Positions 25,737 through 36,376 of a stretch of 64,000 nt of DNA are shown here, one piece after another. Position 1 is the first letter of the stretch. Every line of letters starts with the position of its first letter. This stretch comes from an uncultured Pelagibacteraceae bacterium (lineage in GTDB: Bacteria > Pseudomonadota > Alphaproteobacteria > Pelagibacterales > Pelagibacteraceae): assembly GCA_902599485.1 (NCBI GenBank), contig CACKFP010000001.1, positions 62,001 through 126,000 on the forward strand, read 5' to 3'. The position numbers and the translations under genes were made by a program. The notes beneath the pieces were generated by a model, which had not been told where the DNA came from, did not search any database, and worked only from the letters and a program-made list of their open reading frames with translations.

Positions 25737-28700
25737 TGAAGTTAAGAAATAAAAATTTAAAAATTTTAAAAAGTAATCATGTTTACTCGGAAGAAATGGA
25801 ACATGATGCATGTGGTGTAGGCTTAGTAGCATCTACCGAAGGTCTAAAATCAAGAAAAGTCGTAGAATATGGAATCGATGCCTTAAAAGCTGTTTGGCAT
25901 AGGGGTGCAATCGATGCAGACGGAAAAACAGGAGATGGTGCTGGAATCCATATTGAAATTCCTAAAGATTTCTTTGAGGAAAAAATTGAAGTCACTGGTC
26001 ATAAACATGATAATTCTGAACTATGTGTGGGTATGATTTTCTTACCAAGAAATGATTATAGCGCTCAAGAGCAATGTAGAACTATTGTTGAAAGTGAACT
26101 AACAAAGAGAAATTTTAGTATCTATGGTTGGAGACAAGTTCCTGTTGATCCCTCTGTCTTAGGAGAAAAAGCTGAACAAACAAGACCTGAAATTACTCAA
26201 GTATTGTTCACATACAATGACAAAAAAGTTGTCAATAAATCTCTGGAACAAAAATTGTATGAAACTAGAAGAGTAATTGAAAAAGAAGCTTTAAATAATC
26301 AATTAAATAATTTTTATATATGTTCATTTAGTTCTAAATCTATCATTTACAAAGGAATGTTTTTAGCAGAAGCTTTGTCAGATTTTTATACTGACTTGAA
26401 AGATGAAAGATTTATATCTAGGTATGCAATATTTCACCAAAGATTTTCAACTAATACTGCGCCAAGTTGGGACTTAGCTCAACCATTTAGATCTATAGCG
26501 CATAATGGTGAAATAAATACTCTTAAAGGAAATGTTAATTGGATGAAGGTTCACGAAGAAGAGATGTTTAGTCCAGTTTTCGAAGATATAGAGAATCTTA
26601 AGCCTGTAATACCAGCTGGCAATTCTGACTCTGCATCATTAGATAATGTTTTTGAGTTATTAAATATTTCTGGACAGCCTGCTCCTCTAGCAAAATTAAT
26701 GTTAATACCAGACGCTTGGTCAAAAAAAAATAAGGTATTAAAAAAAGATCATCAACAACTATTCAATTTTTTAAATAGTACCATGGAGCCTTGGGATGGG
26801 CCAGCTGCTATAGCTGCAACTGATAATGAATGGGTAATTGTTGCAACTGACAGAAATGGATTAAGACCACTTAGATATACAGTGACAAGAGACAAACTTC
26901 TTTTTGCAGGAAGTGAAACAGGAATGATAGATTTAAATGAGAAAAAAATTGTATCTAAAGGAAGATTAGGACCTGGAGAAATATTAGGAGTAAGAATAGA
27001 AAAAGGCAAAGTATATTCAAACGATGAAATAAAAAACTACCTTTCAAAAGAATATAAACATTACAACAATCAGATTATTGATCTTGATAAAAAATTAGAG
27101 GCAGAAACTGAAAAAGTAGAGCTAGAAGGCCAAAGTTTGAGGAATTTTCAACATTGTTTTGGATATAGCATAGAAGATTTAGAATTAATTCTTCATCCAA
27201 TGGCAGAAGATGCTAAAGAAGCAACGGGCTCAATGGGTGATGACACGCCTTTAGCAGTTTTATCTGATAAATATAGACCACTATATCATTACTTTAGACA
27301 AAACTTTAGTCAGGTTACAAATCCACCAATTGACTCTCTAAGAGAAAACAAAGTTATGAGTTTAAAGACAAGATTTGGAAATCTTGGTAATATTTTAGAT
27401 TTTAGTAAATTAACTAAAGACAATATTTATGTCTTAAATAGTCCGATATTATCAAATGCACAATTTGAAAAATTTTTAAAATTCTTTGGAAATAATAATA
27501 AAGTTTTAGATTGTACATTCAGCAAAGATGATGATTTAGAGACATCAATAAATTTACTCAAAGTTAAATCTGAACAAGCTGTTAGAGAGGGAATTAAACA
27601 AATAATATTATCAGATAAAAATATTTCAGAAAATAGAATGCCAATGCCAATGCTTTTATGTATAGGGGCAATAAATACACATTTAGTTAAATTAGGTTTG
27701 AGAGGTTATGTTTCTATTAATGTTCAAACTGGAGATGCTTTAGATACTCACTCTTTTGCAACATTAATTGGTGTTGGTGCTACTACAGTGAACCCTTATT
27801 TAGCTTTTGATAGCTTATATCAAAGACATTCTAAGAAATTATTTGGAAATTTCACTTTTGATGAATGTGTTTCAAGATATATTAAATCAGTCAATCTCGG
27901 TCTTCTTAAAATAATGTCTAAAATGGGAATTTCTGTTTTAAGTTCTTATAGAGGCGGATGTAATTTTGAAACTGTGGGACTAAGCAGAACAATTGTGAAA
28001 GATTACTTTCCTGGGATGTTATCAAAGATTTCTGGAATTGGTTTAAAAGGAATAGAAAAGAAAATCAGAACTATACACAAAGAAGCATTTTTCAATAATT
28101 CAAATATTTTACCTATTGGAGGTATTTACAGATATAGAAAAAATGGTGAAACACATCAGTATCAAGGCAAACTTATTCATTTACTGCAAACTGCGGTTGG
28201 ACAAGGATCTTATGAAATATATAAAAAATACATAAAAGGTATTTATAATTTAAATCCAATAAGTTTAAGAGATTTAGTAGATTTTAAATCTAAAAATCCC
28301 ATCGATATATCTAATGTTGAGCCTGCATCTAATATATTAAAAAGATTTGGAAGTGGAAGTATGTCTCATGGAGCTTTATCTAAAGAAGCACATGAAACTC
28401 TTGCTGTTGGTATGAACAGAATCAAAGGCGCATCTTGTAGTGGTGAAGGTGGAGAAGATGAAAATAGATTTAAGATTATGGAGAATGGAGATAGTGCAAA
28501 TTCAAGGGTTAAACAAATTGCATCAGCTAGATTTGGAGTAACCATTAATTACTTAAATAATTGTAATGAGATTGAAATCAAAATTGCACAGGGTGCTAAA
28601 CCAGGTGAAGGTGGACAATTACCAGGTTTTAAAGTTACGGATGAAATTGCGAGATTGAGACACTCAACGCCAGGAGTTACTTTAATATCCCCTCCACCAC

Positions 28701-30232
28701 ATCATGATATTTACTCAATAGAAGATCTAGCTCAATTAATTTATGATTTAAAACAAATAAATCCTAAGGCTAGGGTTGGAGTTAAATTAGTTGCTTCATC
28801 AGGTATTGGAACGATAGCTGCTGGAGTTGCAAAAGCTAAAGCAGACATAATTTTAATCTCGGGGCACTCAGGCGGTACAGGAGCTACTCCACAGACAAGC
28901 GTTAAATATGTTGGAGTTCCTTGGGAGATGGGATTAACAGAAGCAAATCAGGTATTGACATTAAATAACTTGAGACATCAAGTGACGCTTAGAACTGACG
29001 GTGGAATAAAAACTGGAAGAGATGTTGTAATTGCAGCCATGATGGGAGCAGAAGAATTTGGCGTAGCAACAACTGCTTTAGTCGCAATGGGATGTATAAT
29101 GGTCAGACAATGTCATTCAAATACATGTCCAGTGGGTGTTTGCACACAAGATGATAAATTAAGAGAGAAATTTACAGGAACTCCTGAAAAAGTAGTGAAC
29201 CTTTTTACATTTATAGCAGAGGAAGTAAGAGAAATACTTGCTGATCTTGGTTTCAAATCTTTAAATGAAGTAATTGGAAGAACTGACTTGCTAAGGCAAG
29301 TAAGCAAAGGATCACCAAACTTGGATGATCTAGACTTAAATCCTCTTTTTGTTCAGGCAGATCCTGGAAAAAATAAAAGATATTGTGAGAAACCTGAAAT
29401 TAATTCTGTTCCAGATACTTTAGATCAAAAATTATGGCCAGAAATAGAAGACAAAATAGATAAAAAAGAAAAAATAAATCAAGAATTTGAAATTCAAAAT
29501 ACTGATAGAGCAGTTGGTACTAGAATTTCTTATCATTTGTACAAAAAATTTGGAAATAACAAACTTGATGAAAATTCGATCGAATTAAATTTTAAAGGTT
29601 CAGCAGGCCAATCCTTTGGTGCTTTTGCTATTAAAGGATTAAAACTAATTTTAAAAGGGGATGCAAATGATTATGTTGCTAAAGGATTATCAGGTGGAAC
29701 TATTGTGATTAAATTACAAGATGAAAGCAACCTTGTTTCAAATGAAAATACTATTATTGGAAACACTGTTTTGTATGGAGCTACTTCTGGAAAATTATTA
29801 GCTGCAGGACAAGCAGGAGAGAGATTTGCTGTTAGAAATTCAGGTGCAACTGCAGTAGTAGAAGGTTGTGATTCAAATGGTTGTGAATACATGACAGGCG
29901 GAAACATTATTATATTAGGAGATATTGGTGATAATTTTGGGGCTGGCATGACAGGAGGTATGGCATTTATTTATGACCCTGAAAATCAATTTGATAAAAA
30001 AGTAAATCCTGAAAGTGTAGTTTGGCAAACTCCAGAAACTAAATTTTGGATTGAGCATCTAAGGAAATTAATTCAAGAGCATGCGATAGAAACAAATTCA
30101 ATAATCTCGAAAAAAATTGTTGAGAATTTTGAAAATGAAATAAATAATTTCGTCCAAGTTTGTCCAAAAGAAATGTTAGATAAGTTAGAAAATCCTATAT
30201 CAAATAAAAAATTAGTCGGTCAAGCTAGTTAG
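25736..30232 (+). CDS. gltB: glutamate synthase large subunit
   Basis: The 1498-residue enzyme starts with a short propeptide whose processing exposes Cys26 (HDACGVGLVAS), the glutaminase nucleophile of the class II amidotransferase domain. A central domain and the FMN-binding TIM barrel follow (GEGGEDENRF, GAKPGEGGQLPG, SGHSGGTGA). The 3Fe-4S site is CHSNTCPVGVC. A C-terminal beta-helix (GAxxGxxxGG-type repeats) ends the protein. With GltD it makes two glutamates from glutamine and 2-oxoglutarate. It is of normal length. It overlaps the convergent hydrolase by 8 nt. Confidence 0.96.
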   Translation: MKLRNKNLKILKSNHVYSEEMEHDACGVGLVASTEGLKSRKVVEYGIDALKAVWHRGAIDADGKTGDGAGIHIEIPKDFFEEKIEVTGHKHDNSELCVGMIFLPRNDYSAQEQCRTIVESELTKRNFSIYGWRQVPVDPSVLGEKAEQTRPEITQVLFTYNDKKVVNKSLEQKLYETRRVIEKEALNNQLNNFYICSFSSKSIIYKGMFLAEALSDFYTDLKDERFISRYAIFHQRFSTNTAPSWDLAQPFRSIAHNGEINTLKGNVNWMKVHEEEMFSPVFEDIENLKPVIPAGNSDSASLDNVFELLNISGQPAPLAKLMLIPDAWSKKNKVLKKDHQQLFNFLNSTMEPWDGPAAIAATDNEWVIVATDRNGLRPLRYTVTRDKLLFAGSETGMIDLNEKKIVSKGRLGPGEILGVRIEKGKVYSNDEIKNYLSKEYKHYNNQIIDLDKKLEAETEKVELEGQSLRNFQHCFGYSIEDLELILHPMAEDAKEATGSMGDDTPLAVLSDKYRPLYHYFRQNFSQVTNPPIDSLRENKVMSLKTRFGNLGNILDFSKLTKDNIYVLNSPILSNAQFEKFLKFFGNNNKVLDCTFSKDDDLETSINLLKVKSEQAVREGIKQIILSDKNISENRMPMPMLLCIGAINTHLVKLGLRGYVSINVQTGDALDTHSFATLIGVGATTVNPYLAFDSLYQRHSKKLFGNFTFDECVSRYIKSVNLGLLKIMSKMGISVLSSYRGGCNFETVGLSRTIVKDYFPGMLSKISGIGLKGIEKKIRTIHKEAFFNNSNILPIGGIYRYRKNGETHQYQGKLIHLLQTAVGQGSYEIYKKYIKGIYNLNPISLRDLVDFKSKNPIDISNVEPASNILKRFGSGSMSHGALSKEAHETLAVGMNRIKGASCSGEGGEDENRFKIMENGDSANSRVKQIASARFGVTINYLNNCNEIEIKIAQGAKPGEGGQLPGFKVTDEIARLRHSTPGVTLISPPPHHDIYSIEDLAQLIYDLKQINPKARVGVKLVASSGIGTIAAGVAKAKADIILISGHSGGTGATPQTSVKYVGVPWEMGLTEANQVLTLNNLRHQVTLRTDGGIKTGRDVVIAAMMGAEEFGVATTALVAMGCIMVRQCHSNTCPVGVCTQDDKLREKFTGTPEKVVNLFTFIAEEVREILADLGFKSLNEVIGRTDLLRQVSKGSPNLDDLDLNPLFVQADPGKNKRYCEKPEINSVPDTLDQKLWPEIEDKIDKKEKINQEFEIQNTDRAVGTRISYHLYKKFGNNKLDENSIELNFKGSAGQSFGAFAIKGLKLILKGDANDYVAKGLSGGTIVIKLQDESNLVSNENTIIGNTVLYGATSGKLLAAGQAGERFAVRNSGATAVVEGCDSNGCEYMTGGNIIILGDIGDNFGAGMTGGMAFIYDPENQFDKKVNPESVVWQTPETKFWIEHLRKLIQEHAIETNSIISKKIVENFENEINNFVQVCPKEMLDKLENPISNKKLVGQAS

Positions 30233-30986
30233 TATTTTTAATAATATTATCTAACTCTTTACAAATAATATTTAGATTTTTTTTTGAAGAGAGACTATGG
30301 TCACCCTTCTTAATTATATTTAATTTTTTTTTTGCTTTGCTGAAGATTTTTAAAACTTCTCTTGAGTATTTAATTGGTACAACTTCATCTTTTTGACCAT
30401 GGACCATAGTAACAGATATTTTCATTGGAATTTTAACATTCAAAACTTTATTTTGTTTTTTTCTTCCATCTTTAATTAATTGATTAGTTATGAGATACTC
30501 ATAACCACCATTTTTAATTTTGCTAATACCTTTTTTGATAATTTCACTCTTCGTCTTTTTTGAAAATTTTTTCCACATTATTCTTGTTAAAAATTCTGGA
30601 GCAGAGCCAATTCCCATAAAGCCTTTAATCTGTTTCTTAATTGATTTAAATAATAATAAAGAAATCCAAGCACCCATACTAGAACCTATTAAAATTATAT
30701 CATTTTTTTTAACTATATTCTTAATAGTCTGTTTTGCATCATTTGCCCAAGTGGAAATATTCCCTTTTGTAAATTCACCTGAAGATTTTCCGTATCCAGA
30801 ATATTCTAGTGCCAAAAAACCCAATTTATTTTTCTTTGCATAGTTTAAAAATCTTTTAGGTTTATCTCCTTCTATATCGGATGCAAAACCTGGTAAAAAT
30901 ATAATATAAAGATTTTTCTTATAATAATTGCTTATATATCTTAGTTTTTTTGTTTTAGAAATTTTTAGAAATTTAAATTTTTTCAT
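30225..30986 (-). CDS. alpha/beta hydrolase
   Basis: This 253-residue alpha/beta hydrolase has the oxyanion segment FLPGFASD, the nucleophile elbow GSSMGAW (Ser near residue 110), acid in VHGQKDEVVP and base in GDHSLSS. The layout is like palmitoyl-thioesterase or ABHD10-type small hydrolases. The substrate is unknown. It is very Lys-rich, as are its neighbours. Its start is divergent from the glycosyltransferase with 42 nt between, and its 3' end overlaps gltB. Confidence 0.82.
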   Translation of the reverse strand: MKKFKFLKISKTKKLRYISNYYKKNLYIIFLPGFASDIEGDKPKRFLNYAKKNKLGFLALEYSGYGKSSGEFTKGNISTWANDAKQTIKNIVKKNDIILIGSSMGAWISLLLFKSIKKQIKGFMGIGSAPEFLTRIMWKKFSKKTKSEIIKKGISKIKNGGYEYLITNQLIKDGRKKQNKVLNVKIPMKISVTMVHGQKDEVVPIKYSREVLKIFSKAKKKLNIIKKGDHSLSSKKNLNIICKELDNIIKNTN

Positions 30987-31028
30987 ATAAAGTATTAAAA
31001 TTGATTTGAAATATTATAACTCTACCAT

Positions 31029-32183
31029 ATGCATCCAAAATTGAAAGTTCTGCAAGTTATACCAAAACTTGGATACGGTGGCGCAGAAACAGGTTGTTAT
31101 GATATCGCACACTATCTACATGAAAATGATTGTAAATCTTTTTTAATTTGCAACGGCGGTGAATTAACAAAGTTTATAGATAAAAAAAAAGTTAAATATA
31201 TAAGGTTACCTGTTAATTCCAAAAACCCCATTTTGGTTTTTTTTAATTCAATAATTATTTCTTTAATAATTTTATTTTATGGAATTAATATTGTCCACGC
31301 GAGAAGTAGAGCACCTGCATGGTCTTGTTTACTAGCTACCAAAATCACACGACGTAAATTTGTAACTACATTTCATGGAACATATAATTTTAAAAGTAAA
31401 TTAAAAAAATTATATAACTCTGTAATGTTGAGATCAGATTTAATTATTGCTGGGTCTAATTTTATATTTTCACATATTAAAGAAAACTACTCTGAATACC
31501 TTAATGATAAAAAAAAATTCTTGGTGATATTTAGAGGCATTAATACTGACTATTTTGATCCATCAACTACTATAGAAACAGAGGAAGATGAATTATTTAA
31601 ATCATGGGGACTTAAAATTGAGAGAAAAACTGTTCTATTACCCGGAAGATTAACAGAATGGAAAGGCCAAGAAATGTTTTTAGATGCTATTAATAAAGTA
31701 AATATTAATTTAGGACACGAGGTATTTAATGTAATTATTCTTGGGAGCGATCAAGGAAGAGAACTTTACAAAAAGAAACTTATTAGGTTAGTTGAACAGT
31801 ATAGATTAACTAACCAAGTAAAATTTATAGATCATTGTAAAAATATGCCTCTAGCTTACAAAGTTTCAGACATCATAGTTTCTTCATCAATAGAACCAGA
31901 AGCTTTTGGAAGAATATCCGTTGAGGCTCAGGCAATGAAAAAACCAATTGTTGCAAGTAATATTGGGGGATCAAGAGAGACTATAAATGAAAATAAAACA
32001 GGATTTTTATTTGAAGCAAATAACTCTGACGATCTTTCAAAAAAATTAATAGAAATTATGAATTTAGATGAACAGACTATCAATCAAATGGGCATAGAAG
32101 GTAGAAAAAATGTCGTTTCAAAATTTAATGTTGAAAAAATGTGTTTTTCTACTTATTCAGAGTATAAAAAATTAATAAACTAA
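31029..32183 (+). CDS. GT4-family glycosyltransferase
   Basis: The 384-residue GT-B glycosyltransferase begins with VLQVIPKLGYGGAETGCY, the group 1 acceptor loop. GRLTEWKGQEMFLDAI and the EPEAFGRISVEAQAMKKPI motif (EX7E nucleotide-sugar site) follow. Members transfer a sugar from a nucleotide donor, usually to lipid or polysaccharide on the cytosolic face. Donor and acceptor are unknown. The stop overlaps thrS by 1 nt, which ties a surface-glycan gene to the translation operon. Confidence 0.9.
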   Translation: MHPKLKVLQVIPKLGYGGAETGCYDIAHYLHENDCKSFLICNGGELTKFIDKKKVKYIRLPVNSKNPILVFFNSIIISLIILFYGINIVHARSRAPAWSCLLATKITRRKFVTTFHGTYNFKSKLKKLYNSVMLRSDLIIAGSNFIFSHIKENYSEYLNDKKKFLVIFRGINTDYFDPSTTIETEEDELFKSWGLKIERKTVLLPGRLTEWKGQEMFLDAINKVNINLGHEVFNVIILGSDQGRELYKKKLIRLVEQYRLTNQVKFIDHCKNMPLAYKVSDIIVSSSIEPEAFGRISVEAQAMKKPIVASNIGGSRETINENKTGFLFEANNSDDLSKKLIEIMNLDEQTINQMGIEGRKNVVSKFNVEKMCFSTYSEYKKLIN

Positions 32184-34102
32184 TGCCAAATATTACATTA
32201 CCTGATGGAAAAAAATTAAACTTTGAAAAAAGTATAACAGGCACAGAGGTTGCTGAAACAATTAGCAAGTCTTTAGGTAAGCAAGCCTTGGTGATGAGCA
32301 TAAACGGTGAACTTAAAGATTTATATACTGTTATTGATCAAGATTGTTCTATTAAAATATTTACAGCTAAAGATCCTGAGGGTTTAGAAGTCATTAGACA
32401 TGACACTGCACATATAATGGCTATGGCCGTTCAAGAACTATACCCAGGCACACAGGTAACAATTGGGCCAGTTATAGAAAATGGATTTTATTATGATTTT
32501 GCAAGAAAAGAGCCTTTTACTAGCGATGATCTAAAAAAGATTGAAAAAAAAATGTCAGAGATAATAGATAAAGATGTAAAAACAAGAAAAGAAGTTTGGG
32601 AGAGAGATAAAGCAATAAGTCATTTTAAAAAAATTGGAGAAAAATACAAAGCTGAGATAATTGAGAGCATTCCTAAAAACGAAGAACTAACTGTTTATCA
32701 TCATGGCGAAACATGGCATGATTTATGTAGAGGTCCACATTTAGTATCTTCTGGTAAAATAGGTAAAGCTTTTAAACTGACAAAAGTATCTGGAGCTTAT
32801 TGGCGTGGTGACTCTAAAAATGAAATGCTTCAAAGAATATATGGTACTGGTTGGGCAACTCAAAAAGAATTAGACCTTTATCTTCAGAGAATTGAAGAAG
32901 CAGAAAAAAGAGATCATAGAAAAATTGGAAAAGAGATGGATTTATTTCATTTTAGAGAAGAAAGTCCTGGATCTGTATTTTGGCACCAGAAAGGATGGAA
33001 TTTGTTCCAAAAATTAGTTTCATATATGAGAATGAAACAAGATCACGATGGTTACAAAGAGATAAATACACCAGAAATACTTGATAGATCTTTATGGGAA
33101 AAATCTGGCCACTGGGAAAAATTTGGAGCTAATATGTATACTTCAACTACACCAGATGAAAAAGTATTTGCAATTAAACCCATGAATTGTCCTGGGTGTG
33201 TTCAAGTATTTAATCAAGGACTTAAAAGTTATAGAGACTTACCTTTAAAGATGTCAGAATTTGGAAAAGTTCATAGATATGAACCTTCAGGTGCATTGCA
33301 TGGATTATTACGTGTAAGAGCCTTTACTCAAGATGATGCACATATTTTTTGTACAGAAGAACAAATTACTGAAGAATGTTTGAGTGTTACAAATTTAATT
33401 TTAGAAATTTATAAAGATCTTGGTTTTGAAGATGTTATTTTAAAATATTCAGATAGACCAGATTTAAGAGTTGGTGACGATAAAGTTTGGGATAAATCAG
33501 AGGCTGCGTTGTTAGAGGCAATCAAAGCGACAAAGCTAGAGTACTCAATTAATAAAGGTGAGGGCGCATTTTATGGACCAAAAATTGAATTCGTTTTAAG
33601 AGATGCAATCGGTAGAGATTGGCAGTGTGGAACCTTGCAAGTAGATTTAAATTTACCAGGTAGATTAGGAGCTTCTTTTGTTGATAAAGATGGAACTAAA
33701 AAAGTACCTGTAATGTTACACAGAGCATTATTTGGATCTTTAGAAAGGTTCATAGGTATCCTTATAGAGAATTATGCAGGCAAGCTACCATTTTGGATAT
33801 CACCTTTACAGGCAGTAGTTATTCCAATCTCTAGTGATTTTGATGAATATGCTAAAAGTGTAGCTAAGGAATTAAAACGGGTTGGTTTGATTGTCGAGGT
33901 GGATCTTAAAAATCACAATTTAAATTATAAAATAAGAGATCATTCATTAACAAAAGTACCAATGTTATTGATTTGTGGAAAAAAAGAAGTTGACTCCAAC
34001 AGTGTAACAATTAGAAGATTGGATTCTAATAAACAAGAAAATATGGCTTTAAAAGAATTTATAAAAAAATACTCCGATCTAAACAAAGCCCCTTCAATTT
34101 AA
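32183..34102 (+). CDS. thrS: threonyl-tRNA synthetase
   Basis: The 639-residue class II synthetase has a TGS domain (2-61), an SAD second domain (HDTAHIMAMAVQELYPG), and a catalytic core with zinc-cluster residues (MNCPGCVQVF) and HRYEPSGALHGLLRVRAFTQDDAHIFC motifs. A C-terminal anticodon domain ends the protein. It attaches threonine to tRNA-Thr. The window also encodes tRNA-Thr (GGT). infC starts immediately after its stop codon with no gap. Confidence 0.97.
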   Translation: MPNITLPDGKKLNFEKSITGTEVAETISKSLGKQALVMSINGELKDLYTVIDQDCSIKIFTAKDPEGLEVIRHDTAHIMAMAVQELYPGTQVTIGPVIENGFYYDFARKEPFTSDDLKKIEKKMSEIIDKDVKTRKEVWERDKAISHFKKIGEKYKAEIIESIPKNEELTVYHHGETWHDLCRGPHLVSSGKIGKAFKLTKVSGAYWRGDSKNEMLQRIYGTGWATQKELDLYLQRIEEAEKRDHRKIGKEMDLFHFREESPGSVFWHQKGWNLFQKLVSYMRMKQDHDGYKEINTPEILDRSLWEKSGHWEKFGANMYTSTTPDEKVFAIKPMNCPGCVQVFNQGLKSYRDLPLKMSEFGKVHRYEPSGALHGLLRVRAFTQDDAHIFCTEEQITEECLSVTNLILEIYKDLGFEDVILKYSDRPDLRVGDDKVWDKSEAALLEAIKATKLEYSINKGEGAFYGPKIEFVLRDAIGRDWQCGTLQVDLNLPGRLGASFVDKDGTKKVPVMLHRALFGSLERFIGILIENYAGKLPFWISPLQAVVIPISSDFDEYAKSVAKELKRVGLIVEVDLKNHNLNYKIRDHSLTKVPMLLICGKKEVDSNSVTIRRLDSNKQENMALKEFIKKYSDLNKAPSI

Positions 34103-34648
34103 GTGGCAGATTTTAAACAAAATTATTTTCAAAAAAGAACTAAAGCAAGAGGCCCAAGGTCTAACAACAGGATTACATCAAATGAAGTTCAAGTTATTGC
34201 AAGTGACGGAGAAAATTTAGGAATTTTAAATTTAAATGAAGCTATAAATAAAGCAAAAAATGAAGGTTTAGATTTAATTGAAATTGCTCCAAATGCAAAA
34301 CCACCTGTCTGTAAAATTATGGATATGGGTAAATATAAATACGACGCACAAAAAAAAGCTAACAAAGCAAAAAAAAAACAAAAGAAAATTGAATTAAAAG
34401 AAATAAAATTAAGGCCAGTTACAGAAGTTCATGACTACACTTTCAAAATTAAAAATGCTCAGAAATTCTTGGCAAAAGGTGATAAAGTCAAATTTACAAT
34501 AAGGTTCAAAGGGAGAGAGTTACAACATTCAAACCTTGGCAATGAATTAATGGATAAAATTAAGGCAGATATGGAGACTATTGGGAGAGTAGAGCTTCAG
34601 CCAAAATTTGATGGAAAGCAAATGATTATGGTAATCCAGCCTTTATAA
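34103..34648 (+). CDS. infC: translation initiation factor IF-3
   Basis: The 181-residue IF-3 has the N domain (NNRITSNEVQVIASDGENLG), a Lys-rich linker (YDAQKKANKAKKKQKK) and the C domain (EIKLRPVTEVHDYTFKIKNA). It binds the 30S subunit and checks initiator tRNA. The start is GTG at 34103, directly after the thrS TAA, with no Shine-Dalgarno nearby, so coupling with thrS is likely. E. coli infC uses a rare AUU start for autoregulation; GTG here is a milder form. Confidence 0.95.
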   Translation: MADFKQNYFQKRTKARGPRSNNRITSNEVQVIASDGENLGILNLNEAINKAKNEGLDLIEIAPNAKPPVCKIMDMGKYKYDAQKKANKAKKKQKKIELKEIKLRPVTEVHDYTFKIKNAQKFLAKGDKVKFTIRFKGRELQHSNLGNELMDKIKADMETIGRVELQPKFDGKQMIMVIQPL

Positions 34649-34700
34649 GCCATATTTCTAGTTGTAAATTTAATTTAATATTTGTATAACCCCGAAAATT

Positions 34701-34907
34701 ATGCCCAAGTTAAAAACAAAAAGTTCAGCTAAAAAAAGATTTAAAATTTCAGCTAAAGGTAAGGTTATTACCCCACAGGCTGGAAAAAGACACGGTATGA
34801 TTAAAAGAACGAATTCACAAATTAGAAAACAAAGAGGCACGACTGTTTTATCCAAACAAGATGGTAAGATAGTAAAATCTTATATGCCTTACAGCTTAAG
34901 AGGATAA
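34701..34907 (+). CDS. rpmI: ribosomal protein L35
   Basis: The 68-residue basic protein [18 protein letters not shown] then GKRHGM matches L35, a 50S subunit protein. It lies between infC and rplT in the classic order. The 52-nt gap before it is a natural place for L20-mediated control, but I see no clear structure. Confidence 0.97.
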   Translation: MPKLKTKSSAKKRFKISAKGKVITPQAGKRHGMIKRTNSQIRKQRGTTVLSKQDGKIVKSYMPYSLRG

Positions 34908-34908
34908 A

Positions 34909-35265
34909 ATGGCAAGAGTTAAAAGAGGAGTTACAAGCAGAGCTAAACACAAAAAAGTTTTAAAAGCTGTTAAAGGTCAGTGGGGAAGAAGAAAAAATAC
35001 AATAAGAGTTGCAAGACAAGCAATGGAAAAAGCTATGCAGTATGCTTATAGAGATAGAAGAAATAAAAAAAGGGATTTCAAATCACTATGGATACAAAGA
35101 ATTAATGCTGGTGTCAGATCAGAAGGTATAACATATTCAAAGTTTATTAACGGTTTAAGCAAATCAGGAATTAAATTAGATAGAAAAATTCTTGCAGAAA
35201 TTGCTTACGACAACCCCGAAGCATTCAAAACTATAGTTAAAAGGGCTCAAGCAGCATTAAATTAA
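34909..35265 (+). CDS. rplT: ribosomal protein L20
   Basis: The 118-residue protein starts [19 protein letters not shown] and continues [13 protein letters not shown], the L20 signature. It binds 23S rRNA early in 50S assembly and in some bacteria represses rpmI-rplT. One nucleotide separates it from rpmI. Confidence 0.97.
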   Translation: MARVKRGVTSRAKHKKVLKAVKGQWGRRKNTIRVARQAMEKAMQYAYRDRRNKKRDFKSLWIQRINAGVRSEGITYSKFINGLSKSGIKLDRKILAEIAYDNPEAFKTIVKRAQAALN

Positions 35266-35308
35266 TCAAGACTATTGTTTTTCTTCCTTTAACAAATATT
35301 CTATTAAA

Positions 35309-36376
35309 ATGTCTGATATTAAAAAAATAAAAGATGATTATATCGATAAGCTTAATACAGAAAATAACATTGAAAAAGTAAATAACATCAAATCCGAACT
35401 ATTTGGAAAAAATGGAATTATATCGAACGAATTTAAAAAATTAGGTTCGATTTCTGTAGAGGAAAGAAAAAAATTAGCTTCAGATTTAAATAATATTAAA
35501 GACGAACTTCAAAATAAAATATCAATCAAAATTCAAGAAATAGAAACTAAAGAAATTAATTTAAAGCTCGAGAAAGAAAAAATTGATGTAACTCTTCCAG
35601 AGAGAAATATTGAAATTGGTAAAATTCATCCAGTCTCCCAAGTAATAGATGAAATTTCATCTATATTTTCTGAAATAGGATTTAGTGTTGAGGAAGGCCC
35701 AGATGTAGAAAATGAATATAATAATTTTACAGCATTAAATACACCGGATAACCATCCAGCTAGAGATATGCATGATACTTTTTATCTTGATAATAATAAG
35801 GAATTACTTTTGAGAACTCACACATCTCCAGTTCAGGTAAGAACTATGCTAAAAGGTAAACCTCCTTTTAAAATTATTGCTCCAGGACGAACTTACAGAT
35901 CAGATAGTGATCAAACCCATGCTCCGATGTTTCATCAAGTTGAAGGGCTTCATATAGATAAGAATATCAATATGGGACATTTAAAAGGATGTTTAAATTA
36001 TTTTATTAAGGAGTTTTTTGAAGTTGATAAAATTAAAATGAGATTCAGACCAAGTCATTTTCCATTTACGGAACCTTCAGCAGAAGTAGATATAGGATAT
36101 GAAATTAAAGATGGAAAGATAGTAATTGGCGAAGGTAATAAATGGTTAGAAATTCTAGGCTGTGGAATGGTTCATCCAAATGTTTTAAAAAATGTAAATG
36201 TTAATCCAAGTAAATATCAAGGATATGCCTTTGGAATCGGCATAGACAGACTAGGAATGTTGAAATATGGAATTAATGATTTAAGAGCTTTTTTTGAGAC
36301 TGATTATAGATGGTTAAGTCACTTTGGCTTCGATCCATTGGATGTCCCTTCAAATTATAGAGGACTGAGTAGATGA
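35309..36376 (+). CDS. pheS: phenylalanyl-tRNA synthetase alpha
   Basis: The 355-residue class II synthetase subunit has the N-terminal coiled coil, [23 protein letters not shown] and [13 protein letters not shown] motifs. It forms an alpha2-beta2 enzyme with PheT that charges tRNA-Phe. Its stop overlaps pheT by 4 nt (ATGA), which supports equimolar expression. Confidence 0.97.
   Translation: MSDIKKIKDDYIDKLNTENNIEKVNNIKSELFGKNGIISNEFKKLGSISVEERKKLASDLNNIKDELQNKISIKIQEIETKEINLKLEKEKIDVTLPERNIEIGKIHPVSQVIDEISSIFSEIGFSVEEGPDVENEYNNFTALNTPDNHPARDMHDTFYLDNNKELLLRTHTSPVQVRTMLKGKPPFKIIAPGRTYRSDSDQTHAPMFHQVEGLHIDKNINMGHLKGCLNYFIKEFFEVDKIKMRFRPSHFPFTEPSAEVDIGYEIKDGKIVIGEGNKWLEILGCGMVHPNVLKNVNVNPSKYQGYAFGIGIDRLGMLKYGINDLRAFFETDYRWLSHFGFDPLDVPSNYRGLSR

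Noticed and set aside
34649..34700. Possible L20-type leader before rpmI
   Set aside because: The 52-nt AT-rich gap shows no stable pairing that I can support by eye.
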